Below, piece after piece: positions 24,417 to 31,863 of a stretch of DNA of 31,935 nucleotides; within the stretch, counting starts at the first letter, position 1; each line of letters starts with the position of its first letter. This DNA comes from an uncultured Eubacteriales bacterium. Lineage in GTDB: Bacteria; Bacillota; Clostridia; Oscillospirales; CAG-272. The DNA lies in assembly GCA_902491535.1 (NCBI GenBank), contig CABUHS010000029.1:1-31935 (forward strand), read 5' to 3'. The notes beneath the pieces were generated by a model that was given only the letters and a program-made list of their open reading frames with translations, was not told where the DNA came from and did not search any database. The position numbers were made by a program, and so were the translations under genes.

Positions 24417-25111
24417 TGCCGTGTCCTTTCCGGAGATTGTTGCGTTTTGCTTCCGCGCAAACGGAATATTCGATACGAACCGGTTCTACGGCATATAAAC
24501 ATTCCTATTTCGAATACGGCAATTCCGCCGATAATATCGAGGAAAAAATGTTGTTTTATGAGTACCACAGATGCAAACACGGAAAGTGTCATGAGTGCAG
24601 AATATATTATATATGCGTATTTGTATCCTTTTCCGCGCCTTGCTGTTTTTGTCAGTTCAAAGGCACTTCTGAGGCACACCCAACTTTCAAGACAGTGAAC
24701 GGACGGAAAACAGTTTACTGGAGTGTCGACTGCGTATATCATAGCGCATAGGCGGCTGCACAGATCTGTGTCTGTTATTTCCGGTCTTGATATCATTGTG
24801 GGGAAGAACAGAAAGAAGATAAAGCAGATGAGCTTTGCTGTTATTTCGGCTGAAAAAAAGCGGTGGCAAAATTCTTTTCCTTCTTGTGCGATAAGAAGAA
24901 ATCCTATGATCCACTGAGCAAATGCCGCAATATATATTATTACGAATTCCGGTACAAACGGGAATTTTTTATCGATTGGCAGTAAAAGGGAATAGTGAGT
25001 TGCGTCGGAGACTATTAATTTTGACAAGCCGTAAGCAATAAAATTAACAGATAATACGCATATAAGCGGTATTATCGCATATGAAGGGATTATTTTTTTT
25101 ATATGGTTCAT
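24413..25111 (-). CDS. PAP2-family membrane phosphatase
   Basis: A 232-residue membrane phosphatase of the type-2 phosphatidic acid phosphatase superfamily with about six helices. Motif 2 appears as CFPSVH (proton-donor His) and motif 3 as KQHFFLD (nucleophile His and supporting Asp). Motif 1 is not clear, as in the inositol-phosphorylceramide-synthase-like branch. A role in dephosphorylating phosphatidate or another lipid phosphate fits the operon. ATG 25111 is preceded by ACGGAGA, and the predicted transcription start at about 25182 makes the longer ATG 25183 reading unlikely. Confidence 0.82.
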   Translation of the reverse strand: MNHIKKIIPSYAIIPLICVLSVNFIAYGLSKLIVSDATHYSLLLPIDKKFPFVPEFVIIYIAAFAQWIIGFLLIAQEGKEFCHRFFSAEITAKLICFIFFLFFPTMISRPEITDTDLCSRLCAMIYAVDTPVNCFPSVHCLESWVCLRSAFELTKTARRGKGYKYAYIIYSALMTLSVFASVVLIKQHFFLDIIGGIAVFEIGMFICRRTGSYRIFRLRGSKTQQSPERTRQ

Positions 25112-25188
25112 CGTGTCTCCGTATAATCGTTCTTTGTGAATTGTTCGGATGATTTTATATATTTTAATAAAAATACGATTCAATATAT

Positions 25189-25217
25189 ATTATAATGTAT
25201 TTGTCCTGATTTTTCAA
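25189..25217 (-). promoter_or_regulatory. Promoter of the lipid operon
   Basis: On the minus strand TTGAAA (25217-25212), a 17-base spacer and TATAAT (25194-25189). The predicted start is about 25182, giving a 70-base leader to ATG 25111. The surrounding 25112-25369 gap is very A/T-rich and has no gene. Confidence 0.75.
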
Positions 25218-25332
25218 TAGTAAAGTTATTTTTATTTTGTACCGTTTAATTAATTTTTGATTAAGATTTGAGATATACTTATGTTAATTTTTGCATGGAA
25301 TCGTTAATATACAATATATAAATGATAAAACA

Positions 25333-25353
25333 GGATAGATTTGAGGTCTATCC
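25333..25353 (-). terminator. Probable terminator after the MATE gene
   Basis: GGATAGA (25333-25339) pairs with TCTATCC (25347-25353). On the minus strand the stem is followed by TGTTTTATC. It lies 17 bases after the MATE stop. Confidence 0.55.
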
Positions 25354-25369
25354 CGTAATATTTTTTGAT

Positions 25370-26719
25370 TTATATATTGTTGCGGATTTTGTATGAATGG
25401 TTATGCTGAGTCCATGATATATAGAACAATACTGATATAACAGCTGCGACTAACCAACCTATGGGCCATGCCAGCCAAATTCCGGTCGATCCGAATTTCA
25501 TCGAAAGAAGTTTCGCAAGAGAGACACGGAGGATCAGATCTGAAAATGTAGAAGTCATAAATCGGGACATAAGACCGATACCGCGCAGTGTTCCGTTGGA
25601 TATAAGTATTACTGCCGATAAAATATAGAACGGAGAAACTATGCGGAGAAAGGTTACGCCCACGTCGATTGCCGTTCCTGTAGGAGAGGGCATAAACATA
25701 TATATGAGATGATTTCCGGCAATGAGATATAGTAAAATTATAGGAATACATATGATCCATGCAATTTTCAGTCCCGCACGGAATCCTTTACGTATGCGGT
25801 TTATTTTTCCGGCACCGAGATTTTGTGCAGTATAATTTGAAATACCGTTTCCTACTGTTGAAAGAGATGTAATTACAAGATTATTGAGTTTTATTGCGGC
25901 TGAATATCCTGCGATAACGCTTGAGCCGAAAGTGTTGATTATACTTTGGATTACTATGTTTCCTACGGATATGAAGCTTTGCTGAGCTATGCTCGGAACA
26001 GCAACGCTAGCGATTTTTCCGAGAAGTTTCCATGAAAATATATTTACACGGTTTTCTGATTTAATTGATGCAAGTCTGCGAAATACAAATAACAATGCAA
26101 GAAGGCAGCTTACACACTGGCAGATAAAGGTTGCCCATGCAACTCCGTCTACGCCCATGCCGAATGCAGTTACGAACAGTATATCAGCGGCGATGTTTGC
26201 ACTTGACGATACCGCGAGAAAAATGAAAGGCGTTTTTGAATCTCCGAGTGCCGAAAAAATTCCTGTGGCTATATTATAAAAGAGTACGAAGGGGAAGCTC
26301 CATATGTAAATATTCAGATAAAGCATAGAATCGGTAAAAATATCTTCCGGAGTATGTATCAGACTCAGAAGCTGCGGACACAGAATTATTCCTGCTGTCA
26401 CGAGAACAGCACATATCACTGCGCTGGCTATAAAAGAAGTATATACCGAGGTTTTAAGCTCTGCATATTTTTTTGCACCGAAAAGCTGGGATACAATGAC
26501 TGAACATCCGATATTACATCCGAAAGCGAACGCTATAAATATCAGAGTTATTTCATAACCGTTTCCGACTGCCGCAAGAGCGGATTCACCGATAAATTTT
26601 CCTGCTACAAAACTGTCGGCTATGTTGTATAACTGCTGAAATACTATGCTTCCGAAAAGAGGGAGACAAAATCTCCACAATACGCTTTCCGGTTTTCCGT
26701 CTGTCAGATCTCTGTTCAT
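25370..26719 (-). CDS. MATE-family efflux transporter
   Basis: A 449-residue, twelve-helix multidrug and toxic compound extrusion protein, normally a sodium- or proton-driven exporter in the cytoplasmic membrane. Typical features are the opening DGKPESVLWRFCLPLFGS, the NIADSFVAGKFIGESALAAVG segment (read as two adjoining motifs), and the repeat of the same pattern in the second half (SFISVGNIVIQSIIN, SAAIKLNNL). Substrate is not predictable. AAAGGAAG on the minus strand precedes ATG 26719. Its promoter overlaps that of rlmA in an 18-bp palindrome. Confidence 0.93.
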   Translation of the reverse strand: MNRDLTDGKPESVLWRFCLPLFGSIVFQQLYNIADSFVAGKFIGESALAAVGNGYEITLIFIAFAFGCNIGCSVIVSQLFGAKKYAELKTSVYTSFIASAVICAVLVTAGIILCPQLLSLIHTPEDIFTDSMLYLNIYIWSFPFVLFYNIATGIFSALGDSKTPFIFLAVSSSANIAADILFVTAFGMGVDGVAWATFICQCVSCLLALLFVFRRLASIKSENRVNIFSWKLLGKIASVAVPSIAQQSFISVGNIVIQSIINTFGSSVIAGYSAAIKLNNLVITSLSTVGNGISNYTAQNLGAGKINRIRKGFRAGLKIAWIICIPIILLYLIAGNHLIYMFMPSPTGTAIDVGVTFLRIVSPFYILSAVILISNGTLRGIGLMSRFMTSTFSDLILRVSLAKLLSMKFGSTGIWLAWPIGWLVAAVISVLFYISWTQHNHSYKIRNNI

Positions 26720-26777
26720 TCCGATACTTCCTTTCAGGGGTGCAGAGCGGACAAGGTGCGCTTCCGTCCGATCCAGC

Positions 26778-26818
26778 TTGACTAATCACTGAAAAAATAT
26801 TATAATACATGTATTATA
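26778..26818. promoter_or_regulatory. Overlapping divergent promoters with 18-bp perfect palindrome
   Basis: On the plus strand TTGACT (26778-26783), 17 bases and TATAAT (26801-26806) form the rlmA promoter. On the minus strand a TATAAT lies at 26818-26813 with a weak TTCAAT at 26841-26836 for the MATE gene. The two -10 boxes are the halves of TATAATACATGTATTATA (26801-26818), a perfect palindrome. The two transcription starts would overlap, so only one promoter can be used at a time, and a dimeric repressor could cover both. Confidence 0.65.
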
Positions 26819-26865
26819 TATTTGTAAATAGCCAAATTGAATAAATAGTTAAGGAATCTTATAAA

Positions 26866-27690
26866 ATGCTGGAAAAAGATATTAAGTGCGGATGGATATG
26901 TCCGGTTTGCGGAGGGAAACTGAGCAGCAACGGACGCAGTTATATATGCGGCTTGGGACATTGTTTTGATATTGCTAAAAGCGGCTATGTTAATCTGATA
27001 CTTTCAAGTAAAAGTCTGCACGGTGACGACAGAGAAATGATACGTGCGAGACATGCGTTTCTTTCGTCGGGACATTACGGTATTTTGCGTGATGCACTGT
27101 GCGATACTCTGAGAGGATTGCCGCTCGCGGAAAAAGATTCCGTTATATTTGATGCAGGCTGTGGAGAATGCTATTATACCGAGGCTGTGAAAAATGCATT
27201 TCCGGAGATCACGGTGTTAGGGATAGATCTTTCGAAGGATGCGCTTGCGATAGGCGGTAAGCGGCGCGCCGGAATAGAGCTTGCTGCGGCAAGCGTAAAT
27301 GCTGTTCCTCTGTGCGATGACTTTTGTGATGCTGTACTTTCTGTGTTTTCTCCGCTTGCTGCATCGGAATTTTACCGTATTCTGAAGCCTGACGGTGTTC
27401 TTGTTCATGTCATACCGCTTGCAAGGCATTTATACGGTATGAAACAGGTTCTTTACCGTGATCCTTATGAAAATACCGAACTTCGTGATGCCCCTGAAGG
27501 CTTTGTGCAGATATCTGAGCAGCAGATATCCGGGAATATACATCTTAACCATGATGAAATTCTGAATCTTTTTACAATGACACCGTATTTTTACAGAACA
27601 AGTTCCGAGGGAAAGAAACGTCTTGATGAGCTTGATACTCTCGATACAGAGATCGGATTCGGAATAATTGTGTACGGTAAGAAAAAATAA
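26866..27690 (+). CDS. rlmA: 23S rRNA (guanine-N1)-methyltransferase RlmA-type
   Basis: The 274-residue protein has an N-terminal zinc-binding site (Cys12, Cys15, Cys28, His32) followed by GHCFDIAKSGYVNLI, the RlmA signature. A Rossmann methyltransferase domain follows with the S-adenosylmethionine loop FDAGCGECYY. RlmA(I/II) methylates N1 of a guanine in helix 35 of 23S rRNA (G745 or G748 in known cases); in some bacteria this affects macrolide or tylosin response. TTAAGGA precedes ATG 26866. It shares a divergent promoter region with the MATE exporter. Confidence 0.88.
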   Translation: MLEKDIKCGWICPVCGGKLSSNGRSYICGLGHCFDIAKSGYVNLILSSKSLHGDDREMIRARHAFLSSGHYGILRDALCDTLRGLPLAEKDSVIFDAGCGECYYTEAVKNAFPEITVLGIDLSKDALAIGGKRRAGIELAAASVNAVPLCDDFCDAVLSVFSPLAASEFYRILKPDGVLVHVIPLARHLYGMKQVLYRDPYENTELRDAPEGFVQISEQQISGNIHLNHDEILNLFTMTPYFYRTSSEGKKRLDELDTLDTEIGFGIIVYGKKK

Positions 27691-27705
27691 ACCTTATTAA
27701 AACTG

Positions 27706-27740
27706 AAAAAGTGAACTCTTATTTAAGAGTTCACTTTTTT
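27706..27740. terminator. Bidirectional terminator between rlmA and the radical SAM gene
   Basis: AAAAAGTGAACTCTT (27706-27720) pairs exactly with AAGAGTTCACTTTTT (27725-27739) around a 4-base loop, with T-run on the plus side and A-run on the other. The stop codon of the minus-strand gene sits inside the T-run. Confidence 0.88.
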
Positions 27741-28737
27741 AATCTATGATCCCGGTTCCGTCAAAGCAGGGAATATAGCTTTCGTCGGCAGAGGAAAGCT
27801 CCTGAAGAAAGAAATGCCCGATATCTGAATTATAAAGATAGTCTTTAGCGTTTTCGTATTCGTTTCGGGTTATTCGTCTGGCAAGCTCCGGAAATTTTTC
27901 CCCGATGTCAGGACGCGGAGTATACTGTGACATAAGACTGAATATTACAGAGTCCTGCGGAAATCCGGCTATTCTGTCTATGACTCCTCTGGTGTTTTTT
28001 CCGGCGCCCGGCAGTACAAGGTGGCGTACAAGCGTTCCTCTTACGAGGATCCCGTCTTTATCGGTAATACATTTTCCTGTTTGCCGTATCATTTCCCGCA
28101 CAGCCGCTTCGGCGATTTCGGGATAATTACGGGCGGATGAATATTCTTCTGCAATCAGAGGAGAAGAATATTTGAAATCCGGAAGGTAAACGTCGACGAT
28201 CCCGTCGAGTTTTCTGAGCGTTTCGATATTTTCGTATCCGCCGCAATTCCATACCACGGGTACGGGAAGTCCTCCGCGAAGGGCTTTGATTATAAGGTCG
28301 GTAAAGTGTGTCGGAGTTACAAGATTTATATTGTGTGCGCCCTCATCTATAAGTCTGAAAAATATGTCGCGAAGACGCTCCGGAGAAAGCTCAGAGGAAA
28401 ATGCGCTGTCTCCGAGTTTTGTACTGCCTGCGGATATAAGATCGTTTTGGCAGAAAACACAGTGCATCGGGCATCCTGAAAAAAATATTGCCCCTGATCC
28501 GCGTGATCCGGATATACACGGCTCTTCTCCGAAATGAAGTGCCGCACGTGTAATCGACAGAACGTTTTTTTCTCCGCAATAACCTGCTTTGCGGTTTCTG
28601 TCTGCATTGCATCTGCGCGGACAAAGGGTACATTCGCTGCCGATATTTTTATGTGTGTATTTGGATCCGGCGGAGTTTGGCGATACCATATTCCCATCCG
28701 GTGAGTATGCGAAAAAACGGCTTTTTTCAATGCTCAT
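27739..28737 (-). CDS. PflX-like radical SAM protein (COG1313)
   Basis: A 332-residue radical S-adenosylmethionine protein. The cluster motif is Cys89-x3-Cys93-x2-Cys96 in SGCPMHCVFCQN. An additional N-terminal cysteine group (Cys36, Cys39, Cys43, Cys54) is typical of the COG1313/PflX family and may hold a second Fe-S cluster. Related activating enzymes make glycyl radicals, but the function of PflX proteins is unproven. ATG 28737 lies within the end of the previous gene (11-base overlap), so translation is coupled. A shorter start a few codons before the first cysteine group is also possible. Confidence 0.85.
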   Translation of the reverse strand: MSIEKSRFFAYSPDGNMVSPNSAGSKYTHKNIGSECTLCPRRCNADRNRKAGYCGEKNVLSITRAALHFGEEPCISGSRGSGAIFFSGCPMHCVFCQNDLISAGSTKLGDSAFSSELSPERLRDIFFRLIDEGAHNINLVTPTHFTDLIIKALRGGLPVPVVWNCGGYENIETLRKLDGIVDVYLPDFKYSSPLIAEEYSSARNYPEIAEAAVREMIRQTGKCITDKDGILVRGTLVRHLVLPGAGKNTRGVIDRIAGFPQDSVIFSLMSQYTPRPDIGEKFPELARRITRNEYENAKDYLYNSDIGHFFLQELSSADESYIPCFDGTGIID

Positions 28738-29446
28738 TCGTCTGCTCTCCGCCGAAATTTACTATTGCGTAATAAAATTCAAGCTGATTATTATAATCCT
28801 TTTCAGCCTTTTCTTTTCCTTTGAAAACAGAATTTATCGACATAGTTCTTACGCAGAGCAGGGTATCTTCAGGGAGAAATTCGCTTGCGGTAAAGAACTT
28901 TGCGAATCCGGTTTCTGAGAATTTCAGTGCGCAGTCGTCATAGGCGCAGTCAGGAATATTGTTTTCTCCGAACAAATCGGAAAGCTTTGCGAAACCTCCT
29001 GATTCATGTGCATCCTTGTATTGCTCAGGATCGAGGAGACAGATGATGTTTTCTCCCGAGAACAGCTGAGTGGTAAAACCGGTTTTGTTGTCTGATAACG
29101 CTTTTGTGCTGTATATCAGTACGTTGCTGTTTGCAGCCGCTTCGGATTCAGCTGCGGCAAGCTGCTCTTTTGTCATAAGTACGATAGGTCTGAGTTCGAC
29201 GGTTTTTTCTCCGTCTCCGTTAAAATCAGACGGAACAATATATGTAAAAGCATTTTCAAGCTCTTTTGTTTGGTTTGGTGTGAGTGAACAAGGACCGCCG
29301 TAAAGTATCGGGCAGTCAGGCGTTGTTTTTGTTACGGTCTGAACGATTATTACTGTACCGCAAAAGGCGAAAAACAAAATTGCAAGTGTTAACCATTTAT
29401 AGTGATACCAGTAATTATCAAGCCATTTTAATATTTTCTTGAACAT
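28727..29446 (-). CDS. Membrane-anchored protein of unknown function
   Basis: The 239-residue protein starts with KILKWLDNYWYHYKWLTLAI, a short cytoplasmic tail running into one transmembrane helix (about 18-38), followed by an outside domain of 200 residues with four or five Cys that could form disulfides. I do not recognise a family. CCGGAGA precedes ATG 29446. It sits between a DtxR-type regulator (24-base gap) and a PflX-like radical SAM protein (overlap), so a metal- or redox-related role is a reasonable guess but no more. Confidence 0.7.
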   Translation of the reverse strand: MFKKILKWLDNYWYHYKWLTLAILFFAFCGTVIIVQTVTKTTPDCPILYGGPCSLTPNQTKELENAFTYIVPSDFNGDGEKTVELRPIVLMTKEQLAAAESEAAANSNVLIYSTKALSDNKTGFTTQLFSGENIICLLDPEQYKDAHESGGFAKLSDLFGENNIPDCAYDDCALKFSETGFAKFFTASEFLPEDTLLCVRTMSINSVFKGKEKAEKDYNNQLEFYYAIVNFGGEQTNEH

Positions 29447-29470
29447 ATAAAATCTCCGGAGCGGATGGAA

Positions 29471-29839
29471 TCAAATTTTTTCTGTGATATGTTTTTTTAT
29501 TGCATCGAAAGTTTCGTCACTGATGACATGCTCAATTTTGCAGGCGTCTTCGGCAGCTTTTACGCTGTCAACGCCTAACATGGTCAGAACGCTTGTCAGG
29601 ACTGTGTGGCGTTCATATATTTTAGATGCTATTTCCAGTCCGGCTTCTGTTAGAGTTATATGTCCGTTCGGATCTACATTGATGAATCCGCCGTTGCGTA
29701 GTATTCCGACTGCGCGGCTTACACTCGGCTTTTTATAGCCCATGTATTCTCCTATGTCTATAGAACGTACATATGTTTTTTCTTTAAGAAGTATATATAT
29801 CGTTTCGAGATACATTTCACCGGATTCGAGAAGATGCAT
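29471..29839 (-). CDS. DtxR/MntR-family metal-dependent regulator
   Basis: A 122-residue regulator made of the winged helix-turn-helix (about 1-65) and the metal-binding dimerization domain, without the SH3-like third domain. Ligand positions can be read by comparison: Met9, Glu12, His78, Cys100, Glu103 and His104. The Met and Cys match the iron-responsive DtxR/IdeR set (Met10, Cys102, Glu105, His106) rather than the MntR set (Asp8, Glu99). It therefore probably senses iron despite its short MntR-like size; this is inference. AAAGGAG supports ATG 29839, and the 20-codon longer reading is rejected. It heads the operon with the two genes downstream. Confidence 0.88.
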   Translation of the reverse strand: MHLLESGEMYLETIYILLKEKTYVRSIDIGEYMGYKKPSVSRAVGILRNGGFINVDPNGHITLTEAGLEIASKIYERHTVLTSVLTMLGVDSVKAAEDACKIEHVISDETFDAIKKHITEKI

Positions 29840-29870
29840 TATAACAGCTCCTTTGTTAAAATTTAAGATT

Positions 29871-29899
29871 ATGATATCATAGAAATATGAAAAAATCAA
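29871..29899 (-). promoter_or_regulatory. Promoter of the DtxR-type operon with palindrome over -10
   Basis: On the minus strand TTGATT (29899-29894), a 17-base spacer and TATCAT (29876-29871). The -10 box is part of the perfect palindrome ATGATATCAT (29871-29880), a possible operator for autoregulation. The palindrome is short, so this is tentative. Confidence 0.55.
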
Positions 29900-30001
29900 G
29901 CAGATTTAATGACACGCATGATTATCGAGAGCTTTAAAAATATTATTGTCTGTTTTTTTTAATAAAAGCAGATATTTGCGTTCTAAAAAGCCGTAAAGGT
30001 C

Positions 30002-30029
30002 TTGAAAAAGTTCGGTAATATGTTATAAT
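30002..30029 (+). promoter_or_regulatory. Promoter of the SASA-type esterase gene
   Basis: TTGAAA (30002-30007), a 16-base spacer and TATAAT (30024-30029) with an extended TG element (TGTTATAAT). The predicted start is near 30036, which leaves a leader of about 190 bases before ATG 30224. Confidence 0.7.
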
Positions 30030-30059
30030 GATTTTATGGTGTTCACAAAAGTCATGTAG

Positions 30060-30147
30060 TGCAAGCCTTTTGGCACATGAAAGAACGTTGAAACACAAAT
30101 CAGGATATGTGTCCGGGTGGATTTGCCGCTTGCAAGGCTTCGCCTTG
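30060..30147 (+). promoter_or_regulatory. Foldable leader upstream of the SASA-type esterase
   Basis: TGCAAGC (30060-30066) and GGCA (30072-30075) together pair with the uninterrupted TGCCGCTTGCA (30124-30134), giving an 11-bp helix with a 5-base bulge. A second hairpin CAAGGC/GCCTTG (30133-30147) overlaps its 3' end by two bases. No known riboswitch consensus was recognised. The longer coding reading from 30107 is less likely because the ribosome binding site is at 30212-30217. Confidence 0.4.
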
Positions 30148-30223
30148 GATTTATTATCGTAAATCGGATTTTATCCGTAACAAGGCTAAATATTGTAACT
30201 GTATTAATGAAAAGGAAATTGTT

Positions 30224-30985
30224 ATGCTTAAGGATTTTACAAAAGAAAAATTTGATATTATTATTACCGCAGGACAGTCAAATGCGGAGGGAACCGGAAT
30301 CGGAGAAGCCGATTATCCGTATGAACCAAGCGACAGGATCTGGCATCTTAATGCTGATATGACTGTTACTGTTGCGACAGAACGGGCATTTCGCAACGAG
30401 ATAATGAGTAATTTCGGAGTGTACTTTGCCCGCCGCTACATTGCGTCGGAGATGCTTGCGGATGACAGAAAGATTCTTATTGTACGTGCTGTAGCAGGAG
30501 GGACGGGATTTGCCTCCGGAAACTGGGGGATGAATGACGGCTGCTATCTTAATATGATGGAAATGATCCGCACTGCGTTGTCGCTGAACAGCGAAAACAG
30601 AATTGTCGCGTTTTTGTGGCATCAGGGAGAGTCTGACGCTATGTTCCATGTAAATTACGATACTCATTACGGTAATTTAAGAAGACTTATTGAAAGTGTA
30701 AAGAGTTCATTCAATGCTCCGGATATGCCGATCGTTGCCGCAGATTTTGTGCAGAAGTGGAAAAATGATAATATTGCCGATGCTGAGCCTGTTGTTGAAG
30801 CTATAAAAGCTGTATGCAGAGATCTCGGAGGAGAATTTGTTGAGACTGATGGTCTTTTGTCTAACTGCGAGGAACACGGCAGATCGATCTTTGACTGTGA
30901 TGATACGATTCATTTCTCGCGCCGGTCTCTTGAAAAACTTGGATTGCGCTATTTTGATGCATATAAAAAGCTTATAAAGGCATAA
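30224..30985 (+). CDS. SASA-type carbohydrate O-acetylesterase
   Basis: The 253-residue cytoplasmic protein belongs to the SASA/DUF303 group of SGNH esterases, which remove acetyl groups from sugars such as sialic acid or xylan side chains (CE6-like). The nucleophile is Ser19 in TAGQSNAEG, the middle block is WHQGESDA, and the acid-base pair is in DDTIHFSRRS near the end. AAGGAA (30212-30217) supports ATG 30224. There is no signal peptide. It is a single-gene unit with its own promoter and terminator, and complements the unrelated SGNH esterase at 10.6 kb. Confidence 0.87.
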   Translation: MLKDFTKEKFDIIITAGQSNAEGTGIGEADYPYEPSDRIWHLNADMTVTVATERAFRNEIMSNFGVYFARRYIASEMLADDRKILIVRAVAGGTGFASGNWGMNDGCYLNMMEMIRTALSLNSENRIVAFLWHQGESDAMFHVNYDTHYGNLRRLIESVKSSFNAPDMPIVAADFVQKWKNDNIADAEPVVEAIKAVCRDLGGEFVETDGLLSNCEEHGRSIFDCDDTIHFSRRSLEKLGLRYFDAYKKLIKA

Positions 30986-31071
30986 AAGTAGGATCGAGAA
31001 TTTATTCTATGCTTTGCGGATTATAATGAGGCGGGAGAATATTTTCGGTAATAAGAAAAAATAAAAATGAG

Positions 31072-31106
31072 TCCCTTGGGCAAATACCTTTGGGATTTAT
31101 TTTTTA
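31072..31106 (+). terminator. Probable terminator after the SASA-type esterase
   Basis: TCCC (31072-31075) and GGG pair with CCT and GGGA (to 31095) with a small internal loop, followed by TTTATTTTTTAT. The stem is imperfect, but the T-rich tail is good. Confidence 0.5.
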
Positions 31107-31269
31107 TAGACTAAAGTTTTCATTATGTAAAATTAGTCTGTTTTGTATATTTATATGATCCATATCTTTTATTAAAATAAAAATGTTCTTACTTCCGTGA
31201 GGAGAGTATTTTAAGTATATATACAAAAAACAACCTACAAACTTTTATCGCTTGCAGGCTGTTATAATT

Positions 31270-31345
31270 TGGAGCGGATTACGGGGATCGAACCCGCCAC
31301 CTCGACCTTGGCAAGGTCGCGCTCTACCAAATGAGCTAAATCCGC
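31270..31345 (-). tRNA. tRNA-Gly (GCC), copy 1
   Basis: 76 bases on the minus strand. Acceptor GCGGATT pairs with AATCCGC, anticodon stem CGACC/GGTCG with loop TTGCCAA gives anticodon GCC, T arm GGTTCGATCC, and CCA is encoded. It is identical to the copy at 31532-31607 and is the last tRNA of the cluster in reading order. Confidence 0.96.
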
Positions 31346-31391
31346 GTGCGGTCCTCACAGCTAAGGATATTTCCTAAACCCAAGAACCATA

Positions 31392-31466
<75 letters not shown>

Positions 31467-31490
31467 ATATAATCGCTATAATAATGAAAC

Positions 31491-31513
31491 AGTGAACAGG
31501 CAGTCTGTTCACT
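31491..31513. terminator. Hairpin between tRNA-Cys and tRNA-Gly copy 2
   Basis: AGTGAACAG (31491-31499) pairs perfectly with CTGTTCACT (31505-31513). The better T-run (ATTTTTAT) is on the plus side; on the minus strand the tail is GTTTCATTATTAT. It may act as a weak terminator or a processing signal in the tRNA transcript. Confidence 0.45.
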
Positions 31514-31531
31514 ATTTTTATAAAAAAGATC

Positions 31532-31607
31532 TGGAGCGGATTACGGGGATCGAACCCGCCACCTCGACCTTGGCAAGGTCGCGCTCTACCAAATGAGCTA
31601 AATCCGC
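31532..31607 (-). tRNA. tRNA-Gly (GCC), copy 2
   Basis: 76 bases on the minus strand, identical to the copy at 31270-31345, with anticodon GCC and encoded CCA. Its 5' end directly abuts a hairpin at 31608-31633. Confidence 0.96.
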
Positions 31608-31633
31608 ATAAAGTGAAATTGCTTTCACTTTAT
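31608..31633. repeat. Hairpin abutting tRNA-Gly copy 2
   Basis: ATAAAGTGAAA (31608-31618) pairs perfectly with TTTCACTTTAT (31623-31633). In the minus-strand transcript it lies between tRNA-Phe and tRNA-Gly with no space before the tRNA-Gly acceptor, so it may guide 5' end processing. Confidence 0.5.
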
Positions 31634-31644
31634 ATCATCAAAGG

Positions 31645-31720
31645 TGGTGCCTCCGGTCGGAATCGAACCAACGACACGGGGATTTTCAGTCCCCTGCTCT
31701 ACCGACTGAGCTACAGAGGC
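31645..31720 (-). tRNA. tRNA-Phe (GAA)
   Basis: 76 bases on the minus strand. Acceptor GCCTCTG pairs with CGGAGGC, anticodon stem GGGGA/TCCCC with loop CTGAAAA gives anticodon GAA, T arm GGTTCGATTCC, and CCA is encoded. Confidence 0.96.
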
Positions 31721-31751
31721 AAATATACCGAAGATGATTTAGATAAAAATT

Positions 31752-31780
31752 GTGCCGATTTTACGCCGTAAAATCGGCAC
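31752..31780 (-). terminator. Hairpin with T-run after tRNA-Asp
   Basis: GTGCCGATTTTA and its exact complement form a 12-bp stem with a 5-base loop. On the minus strand it is followed by ACAATTTTTATC. It lies directly after tRNA-Asp and would separate it from tRNA-Phe unless read through. Confidence 0.65.
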
Positions 31781-31783
31781 AGA

Positions 31784-31860
31784 TGGCGACCCGGATGGGA
31801 CTCGAACCCACGACCTCTAGCGTGACAGGCTAGCGTTCTAACCAACTGAACTACCGGGCC
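31784..31860 (-). tRNA. tRNA-Asp (GTC)
   Basis: 77 bases on the minus strand. Acceptor GGCCCGG pairs with CCGGGTC (one G-T pair), anticodon stem CTAGC/GCTAG with loop CTGTCAC gives anticodon GTC, T arm GGTTCGAGTCC, and CCA is encoded. Confidence 0.96.
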
Positions 31861-31863
31861 ACA

